From: Algoriphagus marinus
Lineage (GTDB): Bacteria; Bacteroidota; Bacteroidia; Cytophagales; Cyclobacteriaceae
DNA: 64,000 bases
Reading direction: 5' to 3'
NCBI RefSeq assembly: GCF_001936475.1
Contig: NZ_MSPQ01000009.1
Span: 62,001 to 126,000 of the forward strand
Notes under the pieces: model-generated
Told to the model about the DNA's origin: nothing
Database searches by the model: none
The model's input: only the letters and a program-made list of their open reading frames with translations
Program-made: the position numbers and the translations under genes
Part shown: piece by piece, positions 44,223 through 53,700 of the stretch
Layout of the letters: every line of letters begins with the position of its first letter
How positions within the stretch are numbered: the stretch's first letter is position 1

Positions 44223-45574
44223 ACGCTTGCTCCGAATAATTTTTGAATGAATGAAGGTTTTGAAACTTTGAAATCTCCTCCAAATTGATTTTTGAATTCC
44301 TTTTGAATCTCGATGTAATAAGGAGCAAAAAACTCCGGATCAAAATTCGCTTTGGCGAGATTTGCAATAACCTTGGTCCCGGACCATTTTTCGGAAAGGG
44401 CTCGATCAAAAAACTCATGTCGCAGGCGGAATCCAAAATTATTGATTCCAAGCAATGTCCCGGATTTATCCAGAAGCATCCGGAAAGCGATTTTGCCTCC
44501 TGAATGCTCCCAATAGAATGAATCAACACGCGAAGAATCCCAAGAAGCTGGAACAGTTCCGTAGGTTTGATATTCGATATCCAGAAATTTTGCGGAATTG
44601 AACCAATGCCCAGGTTTGTATGAGGTGGGTCTGCCAGCCAAAGTTTGAGCTAGGGTCTCCCCATGCATTCTTCCTGTGTACCAAACTTGCTCGATAGGCC
44701 TTCGATCTTCAGCAGGAGATTGATCAAATTCTGCACAATCTCCAATCGCGTAGACATTTGGAATATTGGTTTCAAAGCTCAAATTCACTTTTACGCCTCG
44801 ATTGGTTAGCAATTCACTTCCTTTCAGAAAGTCAATATTGGGACTCACACCGGCAGTCAAGCCAACGAATTGACAGGGGATCTCCTCCCCGCTTTTCGTT
44901 CGAACTGCTTTTACCCTACCAGATTCATCCCCGATAATTTCCTCTAATTCAGATTCCAACCGAAGGTCGATGTGATGTTCCAGAATATGTTTGCCGACTA
45001 AGGCAGACTCTTCTTTTGGAAGTATATTATCCCAAAAGCCTGCTTCCCGAACCAAGAAGCTTACCGGAATTTTTTTATAGGCCAGCATTTCTGCCATTTC
45101 GATTCCGATCAATCCTCCACCAACAATAACTGCACGACTGACACCTGATTGGGTATTTGACTCCATCAGCTCGAGATCTTGCTTGGAATATAATCCTTGA
45201 ACTCCTTTGAGATCTTGGCCTTTCCAACCAAATTTATTTGGCTTAGAACCTACCGCAATCACCAAATCATCGTAAGCCAATTTCTCTCCTGATTGGAATA
45301 TGATTTGCTTGGACGAATAATCTATTTCTTTCACCCAAGCCTCCTTGAGCTCCAATCTGTTTTTCTCCCAAAACCAATTTTCGTAAGGCTGAGTATGCTC
45401 AAATTTCATATGGCCCATGTAGACATACATGAGGGCTGTTCGGGAGAAAAAAAACTTCGACTCACCCGAAACTAAGGTGATTCTCACATTTTCATCAAGT
45501 TTCCGGAGGTTTCTGGCGCAGGTTACACCGGAGATTCCATTGCCGATAATGACCACGTGGCGATTGCCGCTCAT
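44219..45574 (-). CDS. FAD/NAD(P)-dependent oxidoreductase (nitrite-reductase-like)
   Basis: The protein has 451 residues with the two dinucleotide-binding folds of pyridine-nucleotide-disulfide reductases: VIIGNGISGVTCARNL (FAD) at residues 8-23, and RAVIVGGGLIGIEMAEM (NAD) in the middle, plus NVYAIGDCAEF closing the FAD site. The redox-active CxxxxC is missing, so it resembles NirB/NoxA or rubredoxin-reductase types. It heads the run of coupled genes that includes the NosR-like protein and the two glycosyltransferases. Confidence 0.85.
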   Translation of the reverse strand: MSGNRHVVIIGNGISGVTCARNLRKLDENVRITLVSGESKFFFSRTALMYVYMGHMKFEHTQPYENWFWEKNRLELKEAWVKEIDYSSKQIIFQSGEKLAYDDLVIAVGSKPNKFGWKGQDLKGVQGLYSKQDLELMESNTQSGVSRAVIVGGGLIGIEMAEMLAYKKIPVSFLVREAGFWDNILPKEESALVGKHILEHHIDLRLESELEEIIGDESGRVKAVRTKSGEEIPCQFVGLTAGVSPNIDFLKGSELLTNRGVKVNLSFETNIPNVYAIGDCAEFDQSPAEDRRPIEQVWYTGRMHGETLAQTLAGRPTSYKPGHWFNSAKFLDIEYQTYGTVPASWDSSRVDSFYWEHSGGKIAFRMLLDKSGTLLGINNFGFRLRHEFFDRALSEKWSGTKVIANLAKANFDPEFFAPYYIEIQKEFKNQFGGDFKVSKPSFIQKLFGASV

Positions 45575-45619
45575 ATAGGATAGGGTTGGGTTAGAAAAGG
45601 AATTTACAAAAAGCTTTGG

Positions 45620-46384
45620 CTATTCGTTAAGATTCCAATTATAATCTAAGTGCGACACTTTTGCGTTCGAGCTAATTTTAACCGTGCTATACTTATTTAG
45701 AAAATCGATAATCGACCCATTCTTTGTAAAATCACCCTTAAACCAGGAGAAAATCGAAGAGATCTCGACCGCATTTGCACTGATTTTGTTTCTGGATTTG
45801 TCGTTTACAAAAGTCTTTGCAACCCGATCAAGTTGAGATTCCATTTTAGTGGCAGTAAAAGCCTCATTCAAAAGTGGCGGGCACGACACCGAAGCACAGT
45901 TAATGGCAAAGTGAATCCTTGGTTCTTCAAATTCTTTTCGCAAAATCGAATGTTCGATTTCATCCAAGCTGGATTCTTGACCTCCTAATTTAAAAAACTT
46001 GTAATGCCAAACATCTTTGATCAAGGGGATTTTCAATGCTGGGCCAAGGTCCCGAATACTTTTCACCGGATAATTATCTACAATAAGTTTCACAGTAAAA
46101 GCATTGTAGGCATTGATCCAATAAGCAAGTTGTTCGTTTTTTGACCAAGTCTTTCGAGCTGGTGCGTTATCACTGATCGTTTTAAGGTAGGCATCTAGCT
46201 TTGCTTTATCATTGATAAACCCTTTGTAATCAACAATACCTGTTGGGCTAACGTGGGCTTTGAGCAACTGATCCCAAGCTTGGTGATTTGGAGGAGTTGT
46301 TCCAGCCATTCCGGGAACTGAATTTTGACAGGCAATTGTCCCAAGAGTGATTAGGGCAATTAGAAAGCGACTAAAATATTTCAT
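45620..46384 (-). CDS. DUF547 family lipoprotein
   Basis: The protein has 254 residues with a lipoprotein-type signal (LIALITLGTIAC). DUF547 features are present: LAYWINAYNAFTVKLIVDNYPV, KIPLIKDVWHYKFFKLGG, IHFAINCASVSCPPL with two conserved cysteines, and VAKTFVNDKSRN. The family has a transglutaminase/papain-like fold in some members, and activity is mostly undetermined. It is a common Bacteroidota surface protein. It lies 46 nt after the oxidoreductase start, so it is upstream in the same run. Confidence 0.8.
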   Translation of the reverse strand: MKYFSRFLIALITLGTIACQNSVPGMAGTTPPNHQAWDQLLKAHVSPTGIVDYKGFINDKAKLDAYLKTISDNAPARKTWSKNEQLAYWINAYNAFTVKLIVDNYPVKSIRDLGPALKIPLIKDVWHYKFFKLGGQESSLDEIEHSILRKEFEEPRIHFAINCASVSCPPLLNEAFTATKMESQLDRVAKTFVNDKSRNKISANAVEISSIFSWFKGDFTKNGSIIDFLNKYSTVKISSNAKVSHLDYNWNLNE

Positions 46385-46476
46385 AAGTTGGATTGTTTTA
46401 CCTGATCTACGAAGTGAAGCAAAATTGGGATGAATCGAATTCCCTTTTGGTCGGGAAGCAGACAGGAATCAGGAAA

Positions 46477-46989
46477 TCAATAGACTTTTTGACCTTTTTC
46501 AAGCCAAATACCCCAAGATCTTGAATAGGTATGAACTTGATTGGTGGGCAATCCTTTTTGGTAAAGCGGCATCGATTCGTTTGACCAATGTATGATTCCA
46601 CCATAAAGGTTATATACTTTGGTAAATCCTGCCTCAGTCAACCGTTTTCCGATATCCTGTGAACGAGCTCCCACTGTACAATAGACTAAAACAGGCTTAT
46701 TCTTATCCAGACCTGCTACATTTTCTAATTTGAAGGTGTCAAAGCCCACCCACTTAGCCCCTTCCAAATGGCTAACTTCAAATTCCTCTTTCTCGCGGCT
46801 ATCCAAAATTTGAAAATCCGCTAAGGCAGAAGAAAGCTCAGTCGGTTTAAGTGTGGGAAAATCTGTGTCGTAAAGAGTGGAAAGAAGTGTTCGATACGCC
46901 AAAGACTGCCCAATGCCTTGATTAGGCAAAATGAACAAACTTACTGCGACAATAAAAGCCCAGAAATAATTCCTATTTATAGTTTGCAT
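46477..46989 (-). CDS. Exported rhodanese-like domain protein
   Basis: The 170-residue protein has a Sec signal (WAFIVAVSLFILPNQGIG). The single rhodanese domain has FQILDSREKEEFEVSHLEGAKWV and VLVYCTVGARSQ with active-site C104. It would bind persulfide or carry sulfur in the periplasm. It starts 37 nt from the Crp/Fnr gene and may share its promoter. Confidence 0.85.
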   Translation of the reverse strand: MQTINRNYFWAFIVAVSLFILPNQGIGQSLAYRTLLSTLYDTDFPTLKPTELSSALADFQILDSREKEEFEVSHLEGAKWVGFDTFKLENVAGLDKNKPVLVYCTVGARSQDIGKRLTEAGFTKVYNLYGGIIHWSNESMPLYQKGLPTNQVHTYSRSWGIWLEKGQKVY

Positions 46990-47026
46990 GATTGGGTAAC
47001 TGATTTCTGAGAAATGCAGTTCGAAC

Positions 47027-47740
47027 TCAAGCGTAAAAATCAGATAATCTTGCCAACCCGCGCTTGTCTTTTATGATAATTTTTTTGCCCTCCAAATCAA
47101 TCAATTCATCCTTTTTGAATTCAGAAAGAAGTCTGATTACCGATTCAGTAGCAGTTCCCACCATACCTGCGATCTCTTCTCTGCTTAGAATGAGATCGAT
47201 TTTTTGATTCTCACCGCCTTCTACACCATAGGTATTACCTAGCTGCAACAGAATAAATGCCAGTCGCTCTCGAATACTTTTTTGGTTAGCATCTGTTAGC
47301 TTGGATTCCATCACTCCTATTTCATGACTGAGTTCTTTCGTGATTCGTTTGAAAAATGAACTATTTGAGAATAATGTATTCAAGAAAGACTCTTTTGGAA
47401 TGAAGCAGATTTTCGCATCCTCAATAATCATGGAGGAATTTGAATAATTCTCCTCACCTAATAAAGCAGAATACCCAAGAAAATCACCAGACTTTGCTAG
47501 GTGAATAATTTGTTCTTTTCCATTAGATGCAGTTTTATAAACTTTCACCACACCAGAATTGATACAAAAAATCCCTAGAGGTTTAGTGCCCTCGTAATAA
47601 AGAATTTGACCTTTTTTGTGAGAGATCAGATTTTTATTTTCTGAAATCGTACAGATATGAGTGTCTGATAATTCGGATAACATCGAATGTTTTCTGCTGG
47701 CGCAAAGCTCACATGGCATTTTGTTGATTGGATTACCCAT
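47027..47740 (-). CDS. Crp/Fnr family transcriptional regulator
   Basis: The protein has 237 residues: an N-terminal cyclic-nucleotide-binding-like beta roll (KGQILYYEGTKPLGIFCINSGVVKVYK, SGDFLGYSALL), a dimerisation helix, and a C-terminal winged HTH (SREEIAGMVGTATESVIRLLSEFKKDELI). Two cysteines sit at the start (PCELCASRK), and a third at HICTI, but the four-Cys Fe-S set of true FNR is not present. It may control the rhodanese, DUF547 and Fe-S genes downstream; no operator could be identified. Confidence 0.85.
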   Translation of the reverse strand: MGNPINKMPCELCASRKHSMLSELSDTHICTISENKNLISHKKGQILYYEGTKPLGIFCINSGVVKVYKTASNGKEQIIHLAKSGDFLGYSALLGEENYSNSSMIIEDAKICFIPKESFLNTLFSNSSFFKRITKELSHEIGVMESKLTDANQKSIRERLAFILLQLGNTYGVEGGENQKIDLILSREEIAGMVGTATESVIRLLSEFKKDELIDLEGKKIIIKDKRGLARLSDFYA

Positions 47741-47809
47741 GGTATTTATAGTCTTTAAAAAGAAAGATATAAGTTATAAAATAACTGACAAAAATCACAA
47801 AAAAACAGA

Positions 47810-48283
47810 TCAATTTGGGGCTTTAGGACAATCTCTCTCCTGATGAAAGAGATTTAATTTTGAGTCATAACTCATGAAGATATGTTGATTCCCATTTGAA
47901 ATAATTAAATGAGGAGACTTAAGTTCTTGGTGATAGACACAAGCTTGCTCCATGGTCTTTTGAGACAAAGTCACGCTAGGCGCTTTGCACTCAATTAAAA
48001 GATAAGGATCTCCCATTTTATCCCAAATCACTAAATCCGTCCGCTTTTGAAGTTGATTGTATTTCAATCCTCTTTCAAGTGCAAAAAGCCCTTTAGGATA
48101 GTTTTGATGTTGAATAAGAAAATTAATCCAATGCTGTCTAACCCATTCCTCCGGGGTTAAAACTAATTGCTTTTTTCTGATCGGATCAAAAACCCAAAGT
48201 TTATCATCGTTTCGATAAAGCTCTGGATTATAATCGGGTAGATTAAGTAGCGGTAATTCGATCTGGTTCTTTAAGGAATCCAT
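47810..48283 (-). CDS. HsdR-N-like (PD-(D/E)xK) protein
   Basis: The protein has 157 residues from the ATG at 48283; the frame also offers a TTG two codons earlier. It contains the HsdR N-terminal-type nuclease motif: RTDLVIWDKMGDPYLLIECKAP gives the Asp and Glu-x-Lys of PD-(D/E)xK enzymes. It is the nuclease-like domain alone; there are no methylase, specificity or ATPase parts nearby. Such solitary proteins are conserved across Bacteroidota, which argues for a housekeeping DNA role and not for restriction. Confidence 0.75.
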   Translation of the reverse strand: MDSLKNQIELPLLNLPDYNPELYRNDDKLWVFDPIRKKQLVLTPEEWVRQHWINFLIQHQNYPKGLFALERGLKYNQLQKRTDLVIWDKMGDPYLLIECKAPSVTLSQKTMEQACVYHQELKSPHLIISNGNQHIFMSYDSKLNLFHQERDCPKAPN

Positions 48284-48328
48284 AAGCAAAGGTGCACAAA
48301 ATCGAAGAAATTAGCCACCTAATAGTGA

Positions 48329-49012
48329 TTATTCAAAAGATAAGTATGGCTCAATTTTAGAAATCCAATCTTCATTAAATATCCTGATTTTTTTCAAATC
48401 AAGTACGGAAGTAAAATGCCCATGCTGGTTTCTGTAGGCTATAATTACTTTTGCTTCACCATAACTGATATAAGGATGAGCAGAAAGTTGATTGGTATCG
48501 GAGGAATTGATTGGTATTTTCCGAGTAATTGAGGGATTGAAATCAAAATAAGTCCAGATTTCCTCAATCGTCTCTGGTTTAAGCCCATAGATTTCATTGA
48601 GTTGATTTTTTGAATAATATCCACCAAGATTTTCTCGATACTTAATGATGCGGCCACTAAGACCTGGACCAATACCCGGAACGATCTGGAGCAAGGTGGA
48701 GTCTGCCTCTGAAAATTCAATTCGATTGAGATTTTTTGTTTTTGAAATAGAACTAGGTTTGGCGGCAGTGTCAGCCGGATTAAAAATAGGATTTGGAGAA
48801 GTTTTTACTTCAACTTCAAACTTTTTCAGGCTATCTATTGTAGCTAGGTAGTGCTCGTGGGAGTCTTGGGCTCCCGAGTTCCTGATAGTCTTCAGAAGGT
48901 AAGGCGAGATAGCAAATACCACCAAAAAAGGAGTTAGCAATAAAAATCCTTTGGACTCCTTATTTGAGAAGCCTAGATTTATCTTGAGCCAGTAAAAAAG
49001 TTTGTTTCTCAT
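48329..49012 (-). CDS. Helix-hairpin-helix protein (ComEA-like region)
   Basis: The 227-residue protein has an N-terminal membrane helix (LLLTPFLVVFAISPYLL) after a basic cytosolic start. It carries helix-hairpin-helix segments typical of ComEA-like DNA-binding proteins: SEADSTLLQIVPGIGPGLSGRII, YSKNQLNEIYGLKPETIEEI and AHPYISYGEAKVIIAYRNQHG. It probably contacts DNA at the membrane or periplasm. No competence genes adjoin. Confidence 0.75.
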   Translation of the reverse strand: MRNKLFYWLKINLGFSNKESKGFLLLTPFLVVFAISPYLLKTIRNSGAQDSHEHYLATIDSLKKFEVEVKTSPNPIFNPADTAAKPSSISKTKNLNRIEFSEADSTLLQIVPGIGPGLSGRIIKYRENLGGYYSKNQLNEIYGLKPETIEEIWTYFDFNPSITRKIPINSSDTNQLSAHPYISYGEAKVIIAYRNQHGHFTSVLDLKKIRIFNEDWISKIEPYLSFE

Positions 49013-49176
49013 TTAAAAAGATGCTGATAGCTTTTATCAATAACGTATAAGTTAATAATATTAGAAATCAAATTCACAAACTCCCATCTTTGTTGGGTGA
49101 AATAAAATTTTATTTAGACAGATTACAAATTGACAGATCATACATCCAAAAGAACTTTTCCCAAGTCTTTGTCTGT

Positions 49177-49184
49177 TAAATTTG
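49177..49184 (+). promoter_or_regulatory. hemA promoter, perfect -7 element
   Basis: TAAATTTG at 49177-49184 matches the Bacteroidota -7 consensus TAnnTTTG exactly and lies 19 nt before the hemA ATG. A convincing TTG element is not seen at the expected -33 distance. The transcription start would leave a short leader. Confidence 0.5.
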
Positions 49185-49203
49185 CAATCCACGCGTAGGA
49201 ATA

Positions 49204-50472
49204 ATGCAGATTAAGTTTCGATCCCTAAGTATCTCTCATAAAAACGCCCCTGTTCAAATCAGAGAGATCATCTCCCTTGATGATCAGGCGATACATAGTA
49301 TTCTCCTTAAACTAAAAGACTTCTTTAGCTTAGGAGATGCGCTTATTTTATCTACTTGCAATCGTACTGAAGTATATTACAGTCATGATCTTGACCTGAG
49401 TACTGAGATCATCAAACTTATAGGGCTGGAAAAAGGACTCACAGACATCATCAATTACTTAGACTATTTTGAGATTTTTAATGATGATCGTCCGGCAATC
49501 ACACACCTATTCCGAGTCTCAATGGGTCTTGAAGCTCAAGTTGTTGGAGACATTCAAATATCAAATCAAGTAAAGCGCGCTTATCAAGCATCCGCTGATT
49601 TGGATATGGCAGGACCTTTTTTGCATCGGTTGATGCACACTATCTTTTTTACCAATAAAAGAATCGTGCAAGAAACAGCTTTTCGAGATGGTGCTGCTTC
49701 GCTATCCTATGCGACAATTGAACTAATCGAAAGTCTTACATCAAATACATATCAACCCCGAATTTTATTGATTGGAGTAGGAGAAATTGGTGAAGATGTA
49801 GCGAAAAATATGATTCATTTGCCGGAGGCAAAAGTCAAGATTACCAATAGAACTTTTTCCAAAGCACAAGAGATTGCAGATGAAATGGGCTTTGAGGTAG
49901 TTCCATTCGAAGACTGCCTTGAAGCAATGAAAGAAGCTGACGTAATCGTAAGTTCTATACTTCGACCGGAGCCTTTCATCACCAAGAAAATTCTTAAGGA
50001 ATTCGAAATCATGAGCTACAAGCTTCTGGTGGATTTATCTGTTCCAAGAAGTATTGAAACTAGTGTAGAAGATGTGCCTGGAGTGATACTTTATAATGTA
50101 GACAACATCAGAAGTAAAGCTTCCTCTACTTTAGAGAGAAGGCTTGAGGCCGTGCCACAAGTGGAGGAAATCATTAATGGAAGTATTGATGAGTTTTACA
50201 ATTGGAAAAAAGAAATGATGGTCTCCCCCACTATCAACAAGTTGAAATTGACATTGGAGCAAATTCGTCAAGAAGAAATAGCTCGGCACTTGAAGAACTT
50301 AAGTGTAGATGAGTTTGCAATCATAGATAAAATTACCAAAAGCATGATGCAAAAAGTGCTTAAAGTACCTGTAGTCCAGCTTAGGGCCGCCTGTAAGCGA
50401 GACCAAGCAGAAGAAATGATCGAAATGATCTCAGATCTTTTTGATCTGGACAAAATCAAGTCAGACCATTAA
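49204..50472 (+). CDS. hemA: Glutamyl-tRNA reductase
   Basis: The protein has 422 residues with all GluTR traits: the catalytic cysteine in LSTCNRTEVYY (C52), HLFRVSMGLEAQVVGD, an NADPH Rossmann motif LLIGVGEIGEDVAKN, and the C-terminal dimerisation helix region. It reduces glutamyl-tRNA to glutamate-1-semialdehyde, the first step of the C5 haem pathway. It begins 15 nt after its -7 promoter element and ends before a strong hairpin. Confidence 0.95.
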   Translation: MQIKFRSLSISHKNAPVQIREIISLDDQAIHSILLKLKDFFSLGDALILSTCNRTEVYYSHDLDLSTEIIKLIGLEKGLTDIINYLDYFEIFNDDRPAITHLFRVSMGLEAQVVGDIQISNQVKRAYQASADLDMAGPFLHRLMHTIFFTNKRIVQETAFRDGAASLSYATIELIESLTSNTYQPRILLIGVGEIGEDVAKNMIHLPEAKVKITNRTFSKAQEIADEMGFEVVPFEDCLEAMKEADVIVSSILRPEPFITKKILKEFEIMSYKLLVDLSVPRSIETSVEDVPGVILYNVDNIRSKASSTLERRLEAVPQVEEIINGSIDEFYNWKKEMMVSPTINKLKLTLEQIRQEEIARHLKNLSVDEFAIIDKITKSMMQKVLKVPVVQLRAACKRDQAEEMIEMISDLFDLDKIKSDH

Positions 50473-50490
50473 TTGGTCTATAAATCAAAC

Positions 50491-50530
50491 AAAATGACCA
50501 AGGGAAATACACAACGCTCTTGGTCATTTT
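50491..50530 (+). terminator. Hairpin after hemA
   Basis: AAAATGACCAAG (50491-50502) pairs perfectly over 12 bp with CTTGGTCATTTT (50519-50530). The T run is inside the stem end, so termination may be modest. It covers an upstream TTG that would extend the following gene, which supports the later ATG for that gene. Confidence 0.65.
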
Positions 50531-50558
50531 ACCTTTAGCCTATTTCAACAAAGTCTTC

Positions 50559-52121
50559 ATGAAAATGAAATTAAGGTTTACTCTCACTGTATTTACAGTT
50601 ATTCTTTTCAGCCAGGTATTGATAGCCCAAACTTGGGAAGTATATAATTCCAAATTAGAGCTTCAATCCAGATTGATTTATGATCAAATAGAATTACTAG
50701 GGGAATCAGTACGCATTGGAAAAGTAGATGGAGAATTATTCTTACTTTCTCAAGATTTGAAACCCGCCTTAAAATTTGATGGAAATGAAATCTACCAATA
50801 TTTAGCCCCGTGGATTTTAGTGAAAGGCCCTCAAGGAATCGGCGCCTACCATGAATATGGTCAAAAAGTATTGGCATTAGAATATGAGGAGATCCAGACT
50901 TTTTACAACCTATTGCTTGCTCGAAAAGGAAAAGAATATTGGGTTTTTGAGAGAGGAACAAATAAATTAACCCCTATTGGAACTTTTGATGAGGCAAAAT
51001 TCACGAAGCTTGGGTTATTATTTGCAAGAAGGGGAAACAACTATTTCTTACCCCTTTCCAAAAATCCTGACAAAGTATTTCAACTTATTTCAGACAACGA
51101 CGGGCGCTACGTACTTACTAAAGAGGAGTCTGGGTTTGGCTTGATCAATCTAGAAGGAGATTATGTCCTTAATCCAGTTATCGATCGACTTGAGCATACT
51201 GCAGGTAATTTTTTCTATGGATATGACGAAAATCAATACCTGCTTATAGAGGGAAATGATATCAGGGCGAATATTCGTTATAATTCTTTTCACGAAATCA
51301 CTTTCGAGAATGGACTCATGCTTGAATACATTCATGGCAAGCTCCGAAGAGTAATGGAGGAAGATGGCATATTGTTGGATTCGGTTGGAATTGAGTCTGT
51401 GGAGCGAATAGGGACGAACCTTTACAATGTTCGCTTTAGAGGAAATAAAGTCGGATTACTTGGAAAAAAGGGTTGGCTTGTAGAACCAAACATTAATGCG
51501 GAACGGATCGAAAATGGGAGTGAAAACTTATTCCCTGCCTCATCAAAAGGTAAATTCGGCTTTCTGAATTCAAATGGTGAATGGATCATTTCTCCAATTT
51601 GGGATGAGGTATCGCTTTTTTCTGACCAGATAGCTACCGTCAAAAGCACAGGGAAATGGCAGTTAATTAATGTATCCGGAAATCAAATAGGATCAAGTTC
51701 CTGGGAAGAAATTAAATCGTTTAGAAACGGAATCGGTATCGGGAAAAACTCTGGCAAGTATTTTTTGCTCGACAGATCCGGGAATGTTTTGAATAAAAAT
51801 GGATATGATAATATCTCCCGAACCTCAGATGGTTTTTTTCTAATCGAAGATTCCGGAAAAACAGGGCTTCTGTCTGCTCAGGGAGCTGAAATCCTTCCTT
51901 TGGATTTTCAACGAATTATCCGCGAAAAAAAGGACTTTATTATTGTTCAAAAAGAAGGATCGATGGGGGTACTAAATGATAATGGTGCTATTTTACTCCC
52001 ATTGGCTTTTGAAGAATTGCTGGTTGATTGGGAAAATAATCAGGTATTAACAAAGAGCCTATATCACCCAATTATATTGGAAGAGGCTCCAACTGAAAAA
52101 AGAAAGAAAAAAGGGGCTTAA
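50559..52121 (+). CDS. Secreted WG-repeat protein
   Basis: The protein has 520 residues from the ATG at 50559, which begins a signal peptide (LRFTLTVFTVILFSQVLIAQ). The mature part is a chain of WG-type beta repeats such as GKFGFLNSNGEWIISPIWDE, GLINLEGDYVLNPVIDRLE and LLSAQGAEILPLDFQ. WG repeats are common in Bacteroidota and are thought to mediate binding; the target is unknown. A hairpin terminator overlaps the stop codon. Confidence 0.8.
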   Translation: MKMKLRFTLTVFTVILFSQVLIAQTWEVYNSKLELQSRLIYDQIELLGESVRIGKVDGELFLLSQDLKPALKFDGNEIYQYLAPWILVKGPQGIGAYHEYGQKVLALEYEEIQTFYNLLLARKGKEYWVFERGTNKLTPIGTFDEAKFTKLGLLFARRGNNYFLPLSKNPDKVFQLISDNDGRYVLTKEESGFGLINLEGDYVLNPVIDRLEHTAGNFFYGYDENQYLLIEGNDIRANIRYNSFHEITFENGLMLEYIHGKLRRVMEEDGILLDSVGIESVERIGTNLYNVRFRGNKVGLLGKKGWLVEPNINAERIENGSENLFPASSKGKFGFLNSNGEWIISPIWDEVSLFSDQIATVKSTGKWQLINVSGNQIGSSSWEEIKSFRNGIGIGKNSGKYFLLDRSGNVLNKNGYDNISRTSDGFFLIEDSGKTGLLSAQGAEILPLDFQRIIREKKDFIIVQKEGSMGVLNDNGAILLPLAFEELLVDWENNQVLTKSLYHPIILEEAPTEKRKKKGA

Positions 52122-52134
52122 TGCCCCTTTTTTT
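52107..52134. terminator. Bidirectional terminator between the WG-repeat gene and floA
   Basis: AAAAAAGGGGC pairs with GCCCCTTTTTT around TTAAT. Rightward it ends the WG-repeat transcript, whose stop codon lies in the loop; leftward the A run becomes U residues and would end floA transcription. Both convergent stops lie within 14 nt of it. Confidence 0.8.
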
Positions 52135-53144
52135 TATTTTTTATCTGTTTTCCCTTTTCCTGAATCTTTCGAATCAGTATCAGAACCTGCAATGGATTCC
52201 CTCATCGAAGTATCAGATTTGATATTTTCCATTCGATAGTAATCCATCACACCCAGCTTTCCTGATCTAAATGCTTCTGCCAGAGCTTTTGGCACCTCTG
52301 CTTCTGCTTCTATTACTTTTGCCCGCATTTCTACATTTCTCGCTTTCATCTCTTGCTCTAACGCCACGGCCATTGCTCTTCTTTCCTCGGCCTTCGCTTC
52401 AGCTACTTTCAAATCTGCTGACGCCTGGTCAATTTGAAGCTTTGCCCCAATGTTAGTTCCTACATCTATATCCGCAATATCAATAGATAGAATTTCAAAT
52501 GCTGTACCAGCATCTAATCCACGTTGTAAAACTAGTTTCGAGATTTTATCTGGATTTTCTAATACACTTTTGTGATTTGAAGCAGAACCAATTGAGGTCA
52601 CAATACCTTCTCCTACTCTTGCTAGAATAGTTTCTTCACCTGCACCACCTACCAACTGAGCAATATTTGCACGAACAGTTACTCTTGCCTTGGCAATCAA
52701 TTGAATCCCATCAGCAGCAACAGCAGCCACATTTGGAGTATTAATTACTTTTGGATTAACTGAGATTTGCACTGCCTCAAACACATCTCTTCCAGCTAAG
52801 TCGATGGCCGTAGCCTGCTTGAATGAAAGGGTAATGTTTGCTTTATCTGCCGAAATCAAAGCTCTGATAACATTTGGCACATTTCCCCCTGCCAGAAAAT
52901 GGGTTTCCAAATCATTGGTAGTCAATTGAAGTCCCGCTTTGGTAGCCGTAATCATTGAATTAACAATCACACTTGGCGGTACTTTTCTGATTCTCATCCC
53001 TACAAGTTCTAATAATCCTACACGAACATTTGAAAACTGAGCCGTAATCCACAGATTAACAGGGACGAAATAAAGAAAGATGAATAAAAGTACTATTCCT
53101 GCAAATGCAGCGATTAGTATAAAGGTTGCGCTAGATGGTTCCAT
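52134..53144 (-). CDS. floA: Flotillin-like protein FloA (SPFH)
   Basis: The protein has 336 residues. One N-terminal membrane segment ([25 protein letters not shown]) precedes the SPFH/PHB domain and a long Ala/Glu coiled coil ([20 protein letters not shown]). The size and the preceding nfeD gene identify bacterial flotillin FloA, a scaffold of membrane microdomains. It starts 2 nt after the nfeD stop. Confidence 0.93.
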   Translation of the reverse strand: MEPSSATFILIAAFAGIVLLFIFLYFVPVNLWITAQFSNVRVGLLELVGMRIRKVPPSVIVNSMITATKAGLQLTTNDLETHFLAGGNVPNVIRALISADKANITLSFKQATAIDLAGRDVFEAVQISVNPKVINTPNVAAVAADGIQLIAKARVTVRANIAQLVGGAGEETILARVGEGIVTSIGSASNHKSVLENPDKISKLVLQRGLDAGTAFEILSIDIADIDVGTNIGAKLQIDQASADLKVAEAKAEERRAMAVALEQEMKARNVEMRAKVIEAEAEVPKALAEAFRSGKLGVMDYYRMENIKSDTSMRESIAGSDTDSKDSGKGKTDKK

Positions 53145-53146
53145 TT

Positions 53147-53605
53147 TTAGTTTACTATTATAGTGTTGTTTTCAATTTTAATTACTGTAATCTCGGTTCC
53201 TACAGAAATAAATCCTCCGGATGATCTTACCTCGTAGATTTTATCATCAATCATCGCTTTGCCTACAGGCTTTAGATCAGAGATAGTACGACCGGGCATT
53301 CCTACCTGAAGACCTTCAGTTCTTCCATCAAAAGTACCACCTTTGATCTCAGATTTTAGAGAAAAACGATACCATACTCCTGAAGAAAAACCATAAATTA
53401 TCGCAGCCAAGTTTAAAATTGCTGCAATACCTGTAATCCACCATGCTACCCCTGGTTCAAAACTTATGAAAGCGTAAGCAATTCCTGCTAGACTTACAAT
53501 CATTCCAAGAATCCCCACTATTGTTGTTCCAGGCACAAAGAGAACTTCTGCCAGCAATAGAATTAACCCTATAATCAGGAGGCTAGAAAGGACTAAGATC
53601 GTCAT
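53147..53605 (-). CDS. nfeD: NfeD family membrane protein
   Basis: This 152-residue protein has three or four membrane helices and a C-terminal OB-fold-like beta domain ([27 protein letters not shown]), matching the short NfeD form without a protease domain. NfeD partners flotillin genes; here floA follows by 2 nt, giving the standard pair. Confidence 0.9.
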   Translation of the reverse strand: MTILVLSSLLIIGLILLLAEVLFVPGTTIVGILGMIVSLAGIAYAFISFEPGVAWWITGIAAILNLAAIIYGFSSGVWYRFSLKSEIKGGTFDGRTEGLQVGMPGRTISDLKPVGKAMIDDKIYEVRSSGGFISVGTEITVIKIENNTIIVN

Positions 53606-53670
53606 AGTGAAAAGTTGGTAGTAATTCGACTAAAATACAAGATTACTTTTTACCAAAGTTGAATAATCAT

Positions 53671-53694
53671 AAAAAAAGCCCGAATAATCGGGCT
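53671..53694 (-). terminator. Intrinsic terminator of proS
   Basis: AGCCCGA (53677-53683) pairs with TCGGGCT (53688-53694) over a 4-nt loop. On the minus strand it is followed by seven U residues. It sits 7 nt past the proS stop and upstream of nfeD. Confidence 0.85.
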
Positions 53695-53700
53695 AGTTTT

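Noticed and set aside
47810..48283. HsdR-N-like protein as part of a restriction-modification system
   Set aside because: There is no methylase, specificity or helicase part nearby, and the gene is a common solitary Bacteroidota gene.
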